From Krasilnikovozyma curviuscula (lineage: Eukaryota > Basidiomycota > Tremellomycetes > Cystofilobasidiales > Mrakiaceae): a stretch of DNA of 64,000 nucleotides. Under the pieces are notes generated by a model that worked only from the letters and a program-made list of their open reading frames with translations, made no database searches and was not told the origin of the DNA. Where the stretch lies: assembly GCA_014825775.1 (NCBI GenBank), contig MVAQ01000020.1, positions 1 to 64,000 on the forward strand, given 5' to 3'. The position numbers were made by a program, and so were the translations under genes. This document shows, one piece after another, positions 48,016 through 59,200 of the stretch; within the stretch, counting starts at the first letter, position 1, and each line of letters opens with the position of its first letter.

Positions 48016-50284
48016 CTAAGAGTCCAGGTTACAAAGATCTGAAAGCAGCAAAGGAAAGCTATCAGATAGATTGTAAAGATCAGCTAGACATAACCGGTAC
48101 TCACCAGGTCTGAGCACACACCACAGCGGTTGAAGCGCAATGGCTTTGATGCCTCTCTCGACCATTCTGTACCTGACGTCGTGGAGACGAGGAAGTGCAA
48201 GCGACGAGTTGAGAGGATACGAGTATGTTGGTGACCCTGTCCACCACAACTCAGCTGCGGCTGCTGCTCGGGGCCAGACGATGCTGTCAAGGTTCTCTGG
48301 AGAGGACTGTTCCGTCCACAGGGCAGTTTCGCCGCCTTTGACGTACGAATATTGGGAGGAGGTGAGGTTCTGGTATGGATCGAAAGAATCTAGAGGTGAT
48401 GAAGGTCAGTGAGGATAAGTTTTAACCGAGAGTGCAAAGAGATATCACTCACAGATGCGCTGCCATGGATTAAAAGTGCACCAACTCTGACCCCCGGATT
48501 CCGTTCCAATCCATTCACCAGCGCCACAGTCAAGGTAGAAGTTGTTCGAGCCTGCATGGATGAAGTCGTATCCTAGATTAGCGACTGCCAGAGCATCTTC
48601 ACTGGAGACCCAAACGATGATCAGTGTTTCCGGTGAGAGGGTGACGTTGGGATAGGTAATGAGCATCTCTTCCCAGACGACTGGTGTTTTACCCTTCAGC
48701 TTCAGTGCTCCGTGAGTCGCACTGAAAGAAGAAAGGGGATCAGCCATTGTTGAAATTGGCAAAGCGGTAAGAGCTAAGAAGTAAACTGACTTTGTGAAGT
48801 TTCCCAGAGCCTCGTACAGCGTGATGTTGTTGTTGGCGAGATATGTCGATGATATGGTATCATTGGTGTAGCAGAGCTGGATGCAGTGTTATTGGGTCAG
48901 CAACGCCAGATACCTACCACTAAATTACCATCAACTCACTTCATTTAGCTCATCACCGCCTGTACTGAAGTATTTCGAGGGAAACATATCTGCCATAGAA
49001 GTAAAGACGCTGGAGATCAATTCGACAGATTCAGGCAACATGAATCTCAGTTGACCGGGAGGAGGTTCGTTTGCCCAGTTAGCCCAGCCTGTTCGAGAGA
49101 GTCAAATCAGCCAACGGATCCTTATATAAAGAGTTTCAGGAACCTCACCAGGCAATTCGTGGCAAGCGACGAGATCGGGATGGCTCAACGCGATCGTGTC
49201 TGTATGTCCAGGAGTGTCGACTTCAACGAGCACGTCGATACCTCGGGCTCCCGCATAGGCAACTACGCTGGCAACATCGGATTTGGAATATGTCATCGAT
49301 GGAGAGTAAGCTGCTGCTTCCATGAGCTCAGGGTGAGATTCGACATATATGGGCCATGATTGGGAGTCGGTAACATGCCAGCTGTGGGGCAAGAAAAATG
49401 AGTGCGTGTCACTGGACAATAACCAGCGGAAGGAAAACACACTGGAATTGGTTGAGCTTGACCATTTCCATTGCATCTAGCGTGCGGTAAATATCAGCCA
49501 CTGGGAAAAAGCTGGATGAATCCTGTCAGCCCAATGTTCATGTGGTGTGTAACGTCGGCAGACTGACTTTCGAGATGTGTCCAGGAGGAAACCTCGCCAT
49601 GGGAATGCAGGCGCATCGCTGATGTCAAATGGAGCCTCAAATGCAAACTTTTGTTCGCTATCTGGAGTTTTATACCAAACTTAGAATTAAGCAATATCAG
49701 CCAAAAAAAACCTCAAACAAATTGTAATCTGACAACCACTCACTTTGTGTGAAGGTGGCTAGCCCTCTCAACAGGCCCAATGTAGTGTTGGCGGTCAACA
49801 CAGCTTCAGTCCCATTGGATGGTACGTTCAAGTAATATCCCTCGTCTCTGTCGTCATAGGCCTTGATAGCTTCGGACATGATTGTATTGGCTTCAGCACC
49901 AGCGTAGAGTGATAGAACGAGTTTCTCTAGAGACGCTGGCTGAGTGGTGAGATTTGCAGTGAGAGAAGCACCAAAGTCTGGAACGAGAGGAGACAAGGAG
50001 TCTGTTGAGGAACAGCACCGTCGTTCAGTCAAGTTGTACTAGCAGCAACCGTATGACGAAAGAGGAAGAAGAGACTGACCACTCCAGATGTTTGAGGCAG
50101 CTCGGCCAATGGCATCCCATAGGTCTTGAGGACTTCCTGGGACATCGTTTTGAATAAAGAAGGTATCACTGAGATACAGGATGTCGGACCCTGTCGAGGT
50201 GTTGCTGGGTAGAGGCCATAAGGCGAGCGTCTTTACTGCCCCTAAGCACACAGCGAGAGACAAGATGGAGTTAAAAGCTACCAT
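48016..50284 (-). CDS. GH20 beta-N-acetylhexosaminidase, secreted
   Basis: Releases terminal GlcNAc (or GalNAc) from chitin fragments and glycans outside the cell or in the vacuole. About 560 residues. A signal peptide (MVAFNSILSLAVCLGAVKTLA) is followed by LWPLPSN at the mature start, an N-terminal GH20b-type domain (EGYYLNVPSNGTEAVLTANT, then TTLGLLRGLATFTQ), DAPAFPWRGFLLDTSR, WHVTDSQSWPI, VDTPGHTDTIALSHPDL, the catalytic Asp-Glu pair in FSTGGDELNE, TPVVWEEML, GGETALWTEQ and WPRAAAAAELWW. The last exon replaces the common C-terminal Cys-containing end with WCVLRPDLCNLDS, whose junction (G, then AT) is canonical. About nine exons. Called a hexosaminidase rather than another GH20 because of this full motif set. 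A TATA box lies upstream. Confidence 0.93.
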
Positions 50285-50719
50285 CTTTAGGTGGAATGAT
50301 TTCAGTGAGACTCCAAATAAAAATAGAGAGGCGTAATTTTCCAAGTCTCCGGTTTCTTTTATACCTACCCAAGATGCAATAATAAACCGGCAAACTAACC
50401 CTTATGAGTACGCCCGGTATATGAGCCTAAAGAACCTGGAGGAAGCTAGATGTGCTTGATTGGACGTGCTAGTGTGGTGATCAGGGTGATTGAAGATCAC
50501 CGGTGGAGAACACTAACCGGCGTGTATTGAGATGGCGGGTTAGCCGGGAGAACATGACTTATCTTCAGAGTTGGGGAGAGGTCATTGCTGCTGGTCGCAT
50601 GCGTTCCAAAAAGTTCAGAATAGATTGAGTGATGTGTGCAAGCGAAAGATAATGATGCGAGCGATACACGCTCGGTAGGTCGTGAGATACCCATCTTCCA
50701 TAGCCAGCTAGCTCGATAG
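50285..50719. promoter_or_regulatory. Intergenic: promoter of the GH20 gene
   Basis: About 430 bases containing a minus-strand TATA element (50356-50363) and the 3' flank of the acidic membrane protein. No other gene seen. Confidence 0.5.
50356..50363 (-). promoter_or_regulatory. TATA element of the GH20 gene
   Basis: TATAAAAG on the minus strand, about 72 bases before the ATG. Confidence 0.6.
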
Positions 50720-52059
50720 CTAACGGGTCAAGAGAGGTCTAGCAGTCCGTTCATCATTAGGACGCAAATAAAAATCATCAGGCTCATTATGCGATAATAC
50801 ATCCCTCACCAACCACGCCCAGCGAACAACAAGCCCCAAGCCCCAAACCAGCAAGGAAGCCACCATCAGAGGCACTCCCCTCTTACTCCTTCCCAGCGTC
50901 GAACCCAAGTATATCAGGCCTAGAAACTGCTGATGGTGGAGTCGACAGACGATGGTGGCCTTCAGATGAGTTCCTTCTTGGTCGAGGTGTGACGCTGCCG
51001 CTGCCCGTTTCGTCGTGGTTGTTGAAGGCGGTATGGTTGGCATCGATACGTTGTGACCGGTTGAGATTGATTTTCTCCCACGATATCGAGTTGATGTCAT
51101 TTTTATCTTTAACATCGTCATCTCTCCTCTCGTCTTCGTCGTCTTCCTCCTCCTCCTCCTCCTCCTCCTCCTCTTCCGTCTCGAGCTCAGACTCACTCGC
51201 GACGCTCCCACTGCCTTCAGAGTCAGTCATCTTGGATTGGTATGATGCCGGAGATGCCGGAGGTGGTGAACGATTGGTCGCTCGGTTTGGTACGGGAATG
51301 GGGACGGTGACAGCATCCTCCTCCTCTTCCTCTTCCTCCTCAATTCCACCACTGCTACTGGCCAACGAATCTGAATCTCCCTTATCTACCCGAGTCAGTC
51401 CATAAGGAGACGCAGCGTTATTTTCCTTATTTTGTTGAAGCTGTTTGGCGGGCGATATCTGTTTAGCGGATGCTGAGCCGGTGGATGAGGCTGAACTGCC
51501 TGACAACCTCCTGATCTTTCCAATCAGTGCTTTCCCTCCTTTGGATGCTAGGGCACCGAGATCAACAGAAGGTCCGTTTCTGTACAAGATGGGTGTAAGC
51601 GTGTCAGTCAGACGAGGTTTTGTGAAGTAAAACTCAGGGGGTTCACGTACTGGTACTGTGCTGTGTAGTCCTTCCATTCTTCATCAGTCATAGCTACAGA
51701 ACAAAGACATTGGTCAGTCTCAGAAGTACAATAAGCAAATGAAAATATATGTTTAACTTACAGACATAACGAATCCCTTGATTACCATATGGCGCGCCCT
51801 TTGCCCCCTCCCCTTGCCCTTTCAGAATCTGTCCCCTCGCAGCAACTCCAAGCGTAATCGAGCTCCTTCTCGTTCTCTGGTGAGGATCATCTCCAGACGT
51901 AGCTGGGGCGAAGGAGAGGCTTCGCCCGGTACACGCAGGAGGTAATGGGACCAGGTCCAACTGGTGCACAGCGTCGTTTCTGAGGATGGAGCCTGAACGA
52001 AGTCTAGTGGATGGCTGAGAGGAAGGGAAGCTCGTCGATGGTGGGGCTACAGACACCAT
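50720..52059 (-). CDS. Acidic, low-complexity protein with predicted C-terminal membrane anchor; unknown function
   Basis: I do not recognise the family. Exons: MVSVAPPSTSFPSSQPS onward (Ser/Pro-rich), a small exon MTDEEWKDYTAQYQ, then NGPSVDLGALASKGGKALIG with two Glu-runs and SWEKINLNRSQR. A 130-base intron (50920-51049, donor GTATCG, acceptor TTCTAG) restores a last exon LIYLGSTLGRSKRGVPLM with a hydrophobic helix (ASLLVWGLGLVVRWAWLV) and a cytosolic-like tail ending ERTARPLLTR. If this intron is kept, the protein ends at 50883 (GFDAGKE) with no membrane helix. I prefer the spliced form because phase, donor and the coherent helix agree. The N-terminal half is largely disordered. It may be a tail-anchored ER or nuclear-envelope protein (inference). 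Confidence 0.6.
51144..51171. repeat. CCT/GAG trinucleotide repeat in coding sequence
   Basis: About nine CCT units on the plus strand, read as a Glu run on the coding strand. A shorter, imperfect run lies near 51318-51342. Both may vary in length between strains. Confidence 0.75.
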
Positions 52060-52539
52060 CGCAAGACTCGACTAGGAGGTTAGTTCAGGAGTGTCTGGTT
52101 AACACATTATAGAATTGTGTTAGACGACCGTCGAAAGTTGACACTGACGACAATGCACGTACCCTCCGTCCCTCGCTTTGATCACCTTCAACGAATTAAA
52201 ACAGCAAAAATATATCCAGTCGTGTTCGAAGAAAGTTAAAGGGATCTGACTTGATTGTCGAAAGTAAAAGTGAGGGAAAGTGAGGTGTCCCTTCTTTTTT
52301 CGTCGAGCTGCTGGTTTTGTGCGGGGATGGCGACGTGTGCGTTGAATCAGCAAACGGAAGACGCTGCGCTAACACCGTGGTGGAGACAACTCAACTGGAA
52401 GGCGAGTAGTAACCCAAGTAGGTATGCGTGTTGATAAAGGATAATAATTACATAAGTTAAAGTTGGCAATATATTTGGGCTTGCAGAATAGCTTCTCAAT
52501 CACAAAACGAGATCCATATCCGACACAAGAGGATCTGGA
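52060..52539. other. Intergenic between two minus-strand genes
   Basis: Promoter of the acidic membrane protein and 3' flank of the proteasome gene. Nothing else recognised. Confidence 0.45.
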
Positions 52540-54011
52540 TCAAGTGGAGATGGCAGTGTTTCCATCTGATCCACCTTGATTTGCAGCTTTATCCTCCTCG
52601 GTTCCACCCAGGTTGTACTTCTGCAACAAGGCGTCAACTTCTTCCGGTGCGTAGATCTTGGCCATTGGTTCGCCGTTTTCGGTCAGAGTGAGAGTAGCAA
52701 ATTCGACTGAGATGAGACAAAATAATAATAATAAGCTTTAAGAAGCTGAACGGAACGAGGAATTGTGATGATAGACAAAAGCGAACGATGACGAGCCAGC
52801 GCCGACTTACTCTTCTCAGAGCCGAGCTTGGTGGAATCCATCGACTTGCCCATAATCTTGAGAGCAAGTTCTGACACCTCCGCTATTGTCATCGTATCCT
52901 TATAATCCTGCTTTAACAGACTCTGGGCACTACAATACGCAAGAGGTGAGCTCTAGATTACAGACGACGACAAGAGTAGGTACACCAAACTCACGCAGCA
53001 CTGTTCTGTCCAATAGCGGTTGCCTTCCAACCGGAGTAGTTACCAGAAGGATCTGATTGATAGAGTTGAAATTTGTGTAGCTGGTCGTAACCGATGTAGA
53101 TGAGCGAAACACCAAACGGTCTCAAACCTATCAGCCGCCATCACCCGAAGCAAATATATCAATCTGTGCTGCTCCTCTTAAAGAATAACAAAAAAAAAGA
53201 ATTGCTGACCTCCGTGCTGCGTGTAACCCTGCTTCAAGTCACACAAGTTCTGGCATAGCACCTCGACTGGAATATCTTCGTTGTACGACAGTAGGTGCTT
53301 CTGTGCAGCTGTTCGTGCATAGTTCACAAGAGAGTTGGCATCAGACGTCATTCCGGCAACACCGGCAAGGACATTGCTATTGAAATTAACGAGCCAGAAA
53401 GGACATCAGTCCTAACCTTCGCTGGTAAAGTAACTCTGGTACTCACTTGTTCAGCAAAAAGATTTTCTCTCCTCCAGCAGCCCAAGCACCTGTCGAGAAG
53501 CCTTCTCCTCCTCCTCCCTTATTCAAACTCAAGTCGAGAAGTTTGCCAGTCACTTTCTTTTCGGCGACGAGCACGACACCGTCAGTTGCTAGCAGGGCAA
53601 CGACGGATCCTGCCAGGTTGATGGCTTCCATAGCATATTCAACTGAGAAAGTTGTAATGGATATTAGTAGAGAATATTCTCAACAACGTCAAAGAGCTAA
53701 AGAATCGGTAGTACCTTGGTATAATCGACCTGAAGAGAAGGAGATCAGGAATGGAGGGGGTTTTGGATGTCAGCAATCAGACTTCAGCTTCTAACTCTCA
53801 GAACAAAACCTTACCTTCTGGAGAGAAGATTGTTGTTCTGCCTGTAAGAATAAGAACCAGGGAGAAGGGAAGATGATCAGTCTTCAGCCCATGACATAGG
53901 TACAGATTTCAAGAGGGTCGCTGGGACACGTACTATCGTATCGTCGAGACTGGAACCGGGAGACTTCATTAGCTAAGATCTATCATATAAATGACAAAAA
54001 TGACTCACCAT
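52540..54011 (-). CDS. PRE9: 20S proteasome subunit alpha-3 (PSMA4/Pre9)
   Basis: Alpha-ring subunit of the 20S proteasome core, in cytosol and nucleus. The first exon is only ATG (54009-54011) before GTGAGT; then [27 protein letters not shown] (the alpha-type N-terminal signature), [99 protein letters not shown] and [35 protein letters not shown] and [11 protein letters not shown] identify alpha-3. Between LLDLSLNK and EKIFLLNK about 20 extra Gly-rich residues ([16 protein letters not shown]) sit where the family usually has three or four. The tail is Glu-poor and ends NTAIST. About nine introns. Confidence 0.95.
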
Positions 54012-54412
54012 CGTTGGTTGAGAAGAAAAGCAAAGGTGAGAAACTTAGTCGTGAAAGCTAGAGGGAACTTGTGGCTGCGAAGTTCCAGCGCTCAGAGGGG
54101 CGAAACTCGCCGTCGGGTTTTTGCTTCAGAAATATCTACAGCTGCATAAAACTTTGACATTATAACCAGAGACATAACTTAAGTAGGTTGAACTAGTAGA
54201 CTGAATATTCCAAATTATTCATAAAAAGGACCTTGAGACGCTGTTGTTGTTTTGAAATCACCTTACGGCAGTGAAATTGGCTCTTCGACCAGATAAGAAT
54301 CTCCAATAAGACCCCAAAGCTAGCTATATTATATCTATGATTCCAAACTTCTCTTCGGCATGTTTACGAACAAGAGCCCAACCCGGATTTCAATGCAAAA
54401 CATCATAACCCT
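54012..54412. other. Intergenic: proteasome gene promoter and hemerythrin-like 3' flank
   Basis: About 400 bases between two minus-strand genes. AT-rich around 54170-54350. No gene seen. Confidence 0.45.
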
Positions 54413-55885
54413 ACTGGCTTCTTAGCACTACTTGTCCAGGGATATCTAGTATAGATCCAAAGATGTCTGTAAGGCCAGTACATTAACCAGGGGATCGCAA
54501 CGTGTTTGATCGGACTCGGGATAGGGGGAAAGGTGCCGTTCGGGGGAAGGTTTTCTGTAAGGCGTTGGAAATGGCGCCGCGGGTCAATCTAGATCGTAAT
54601 ATGAGACAAAAGGTAGTGGGTGCTTACGGAACAGGAAAGGGCCTCTCAAGAAGGTGCTTCCTTCGGCGTTCGAGTTGGCAGCATTGTGCGTCGCCACAGA
54701 TGCTGTAGCAATTTGATCTGCCGTCAAACCTTTGGCTAGCAGCTGATGGTTGAATGTACAAAACCAGAAACGATCAGTAGGTATTTCTACATGATAGACA
54801 CAGCGGTGGTGGCGTACACTGGAGCTAGAGAGAGTATCGAGTTCCTCTGCGAGATGGACCATGACGGGAAGGATGATCTCGTCCATCTTTAACGCAATAA
54901 TCTTGTGAGTATCAACTTCAGAAGTGTTTCCCGATGATCTTATTACTCACTCTCGACTTCAAGACAGCAGGTTGGAAAGTTTTAGGGTCTTTCTGAGCTG
55001 CAACGAGATATTCATCGAGCTGATCCAGCTGGTTCAGAGGAAAAGTCGGACAACGCATCAAAATCCAAGGCCGTCTTCAACAAAGGCTGGATTTAGTGAC
55101 AGACCTGTTTACCAAATCCAGCGTGTTGCTCTTCGTTGGTCTTCATGATGCCTGGAATGATGTTGTCCAGCATAGCGAAGAGATTGTTGTCTTCATCAGT
55201 GTGGTGGGACTGAGAGGTACAAATCACGAATTCAGAAATAGAAACCAGAAGCATACCACATTAGTGACCCTACATTTTCCTTCGGTATGAAGACGCAAAA
55301 ACCTTCACTCACAATCAAGAATTTTATGGTCGTCTCAGCATACTTCAAAAAGTTCGCTCTATCCTTCTCCGGATGCTCAGATGCCCAAGCATAAGTCGAC
55401 AACCAAGAGTTGTAAACTGCTAGGTGAAGATTAGCCATTGCCCATGCTAGTCTGTCAGTCTTGGCGTCGGGGCGAGTTTGAAGTGCGATGGCGCTACAAG
55501 GACGGCCGGCCCAGATGTCAACAAACAGCACAGGCTGGTTCACCCTTTAAATAGAAGAGAAGAAAACTCACTTGATCTTCTCTACATGAGGAGCGATCTT
55601 GTCTGAGTCGACGAACATGGTTGATCCAAGTCCTACAGCTGCTCTGGTAAGCGACGAATGAAAAGCTCTGCCTGAGGAGGGAGAGGTTGAGACTGAAGAT
55701 GTCAGAGGATTTTTGAGAGAAGAAGCTGCTAGTTCTCTGAGGTCTCTGAGAAGAAATCCTTTGGCAAGAGGTTTGGGAAGCTGGCTGTAGAGACGAGACG
55801 GGAACCAAGAAGCTGGGCTGTTGTTGTGAACGGGGAGAGACGACGAGATGAGTCTTCGAGCTGAGGTTCGATAGATGCCGTTCAT
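54413..55885 (-). CDS. Hemerythrin-like (HHE) domain protein, predicted mitochondrial
   Basis: About 350 residues. The N-terminus MNGIYRTSARRLISSSLPVH to about residue 90 is Arg/Ser/Leu-rich and acid-poor, a probable mitochondrial presequence. The HHE-type four-helix core follows: ANLHLAVYNSWLSTYAWASE, YAETTIKFLISHHTDEDNN (paired His then acidic residue), TNEEQHAGFGKQLDQLDEYL (His), and MDEIILPVMVHLAEELDTLS (His-x3-Glu). These give a plausible diiron or oxygen/iron-binding set. A basic and hydrophobic C-terminal part ends KHVAIPWLMYWPYRHLWIY. In fungi this family is linked to iron, oxygen or nitric-oxide handling, with few proven roles. Junctions at FLI/SHH and SSS/LLAKG keep the frame. Divergent from the DNA ligase gene. 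Family assignment is good; function is inference. Confidence 0.75.
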
Positions 55886-56239
55886 TGGGATATGTTGGTC
55901 AGCTGCAACAGGCGCACCAGCCCTTAAATAGTTGTGCTTACACACAAATTCCAGCTTCTTCTGCCTTCTGCAGTATGCAAGCAGACGCGACGCTCCAACC
56001 TTGCTAGGCTAGTCCATCGTTGCGTTTCCTCCGCTTTTCATCTTACTTCGTTTCTCCCTCGACGCAAAACACGTTCCGGAACGCGTCTGGACTTGTGTCT
56101 TTCTTCTCCGGGGAGGTTCCGGCGGGGTGGCGATCCGCGGTGAAGAGACTGGAGGAGTGGGTTCTCCTTTCCTCAGCCGGTCAGGACCTCATGAACAAGA
56201 CCAAAACCCACTGTCGTTACGTGTAATATATATTGCCTA
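55886..56239. promoter_or_regulatory. Divergent promoter: hemerythrin-like / DNA ligase
   Basis: About 350 bases between two divergent start codons. No TATA box or ORF with family features. Confidence 0.45.
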
Positions 56240-59200
56240 ATGGCTTCTTCGTCTGCTCATCAGACAGCTCCAATCTTTTTCCAAGAGTGAGTCCATGTCA
56301 AGTTGGGAATTTAAGGGTGGTACCCGCGTTTTCGTGACTGACTTTCGTGAAATTGCACCTCGTCAGTCTTGTCGACGATGTGTTTGTCAAAGTAGCATCC
56401 ATCCCCCCACGAAAAGCCGGTCAGAAGAGCACAGGAACTCCAAGAGCTCTCCGAATCGTCAAGGCGTTCTTCGACAAGGTTAAAGCCAAGTCTCAGCGGC
56501 CTCTGGAGGAGATCGGTCCTCAGCTGTTCGATCTTATCCTTCCTCATCTGGACAGAAAAAGAGTTTATGGCATGAAGGAGCTCAAACTCGGAACGTTACT
56601 CGCAAAAGGCAATGTGCTGGGGTTCTCCACGGCAGCGGGACAAAGAGGTGAAAGGCTGTTGAGGTGGGAGGACAATGCTTTCTTTCAGAAAACAAACAGG
56701 GAAGATAAGTCTGTTGGGTGTTTTGGTGCTTGTCTGGAGGGTATCATTGCCGAGCGGTGGGAAGGCACCTCCTCCCCCTCTCGAGGTTTGACAGTCCAGG
56801 AGGTTGATAGATTGCTGAATGAGTTGGCAGCCTTGAGTCAATGGTCTCATAGTGACGGTATGTTATTTTCTCTTTCTTCCTTAATCGCCCGTAGTTCCAG
56901 TTGTTTCTCACATTTCGGTTCTTTTATTACAGTTCAGCAGCACAAGAATCGATCTGTCGAGTCAGTGCTCGAAGAGCTATTCTCCAGGCTACCACCTCTC
57001 TCAGCTGGATTTTTGGCGCAGGTTGTTTCTTTCTTTTCATTTCACAAACAAACACCGCACACGCTGACACATTCTATGACTCTGCGCGCGCTGCATTTTG
57101 TATCACAGATCATCCTCAAGGACCTCACCCCCTTACTCCACCCCCTCTCATCATTAGATCCAGCTGTGTGCCTTCAAGCCTACAATTCAGTTTCAACGTA
57201 TATCTTCAACGACAAGATGGCTCTTCTACGGCAGTGGTCACCGATTCTCCCTCACCTGTACAAAGCCAGAGCAACCTTCTCCTCAGCTTTCCAACTCCTG
57301 TATAGTCACACTGACGAGTCCAAAATACAGATGAGAACCTGTATAGAGATTCCTAAAGCTATTAAAGGTTCTGGCTATTCAGCGACGGAAGCTCTCAGTC
57401 CTTTCATTCACAGCGACACCATCGTCGCTGAAGTGAAATACGACGGCGAGCGGATGCAAATACATATCACCCTCTCACCAAACCAGAAACCCGAGATCAC
57501 TATCTTTTCCAAATCCAAACGAGACTCTACTCAGGACCGTAGAATAACCCATTCGACGATCTTGGCCGCTGTGGGTGTCGACACGCCGCCTCCGCACATG
57601 ATGTACGCCCACCCATGCCTACGCCATCTGAACCAACCATCGCTTTCCAGGAAATCAGCTGTCACAAATAACATCATCCTTGAAGCAGAGATGGTACCGT
57701 ACTCTGAATCCTCCCAGTTGATCCAGCCGTTTTGGAAGATCACCAGCTGTTACGGCGATCGACGCGAAGACTGGGGCAAAGTCAGGAAGAGAAAAAGGGA
57801 AGAGAGCGATCTTCCGGAGTCTCAGAAGGAGGTACAGAAGGAAGACATGCATCTCATGCTGGTGTTCTTCGACGTTTTATACCTCGATGATAGGGAATTA
57901 GTAAATGAAGATTATGCGACGAGACGGGGTATCTTGGAGTCGGTCGTCAATGAGATTGAAGGATTCACGAAGCTTGCTGAGTTGGAGATGATAGATGTCA
58001 AAGGTTTGGGTATCAAGGGTGCTTCAGAGGTATGTTCGTGTTTGGCTTCTCTCCGTGATCAGCAGCTGATCTAGCTTCTCCCTCTCTCCATCTTCAGCGT
58101 CTCCGACAACTGTTTCGAGCTTCGAATATCAGAAGAGAAGAGGGTCTCATGCTGAAATGTGTCTCCTCAAGGTATAACGGTGGACCTCCATGGGTGAAGC
58201 TGAAGAAGGACTACATTGACGGAGAGGGCGATACCGCCGATCTCGTCTGCATTGGCGCATCGTGGAGTCAGCAGAGAGGAAGAGAGCTGAGAGTTGCTCC
58301 GAACGTGATGACTACTTTCTTCATTGCTGCCAAAATTGAAACTCCTGCACGACTGGGTGGTCAGATCACCGTAAATGTCCTTCCTTCACTTGTCTTCCTG
58401 CTATAAGTCTGACATGGTCTTCTATGTATAGATCCCCCGATTTAAGGCCCTCTTCACCGCATCTTATGGTCTGGATCGTAGAGAACTTCTCTCATTCCAG
58501 AACTACATCGAGTCAGGAGACTCGCTGGATCCAAAGTACCGACTTTACGGTAACGCTGCTTCGGAAACAATGGGGTATCAAGTCGACTACGCGACAAGGG
58601 AACGACCTGTTTTACTGTTGAGGACACCCATCGCAGTGGAAATGATGGGGGCTGGGTATCAGAAAGGAGATCTTGGTGTTTCTTGGCAGCTTCGCTGGCC
58701 GCGAGTGATGAAATGGTACAAACCAGATCAGAGGATGTGGATTGAGGGTGAGCAACTTTGTTCTATTCAGTGATTTTCAATGTGATAGAGCTGATCTCAT
58801 CTCTGATCGCTGTTGCTTCGCTTAGCTCTTACACTTTCTCAGTTCAATGAAAGAGCCAATATCGCCCTGGGACGAGTTGCCCAACCCGCTTCCAGCAGTA
58901 CCACCCCCGCCCGCCTTTCCAAACAAGCCACTGGAGAAGCTGAATTGGATTGGTTCACACGTGATTATTATCGACGCATCTCATCCAACGCGATCTTCTA
59001 TGGCTTAGAGGAGCCAGAACGAGATCCCGACACGACCGACGACGACACGCAATTCACACCTGCCCCGAAGCTCCTGAAACTCAATCGCTTTTACACAAGT
59101 CCCTCTCTTCACTCTCCGGATGCACGTCAAACGGAACCGATCAAACCATCGCCTGTAGAGAAACCAGTGCCTACTTCTCCTTTGGTTTCTTCGGTGACAC

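Noticed and set aside
50883..51211. Frame with a run of Arg and Lys residues (poly-Arg)
   Set aside because: The Arg-rich part is the out-of-frame reading of the Glu-coding GAG repeat. Only its last part, from LIYLGSTLG, is used after splicing.
53500..53560. Hidden intron explaining the Gly-rich stretch in proteasome alpha-3
   Set aside because: The only GT...AG interval would be about 39 bases with a weak donor, and the sequence is in frame without stops, so an in-frame insert is more likely.
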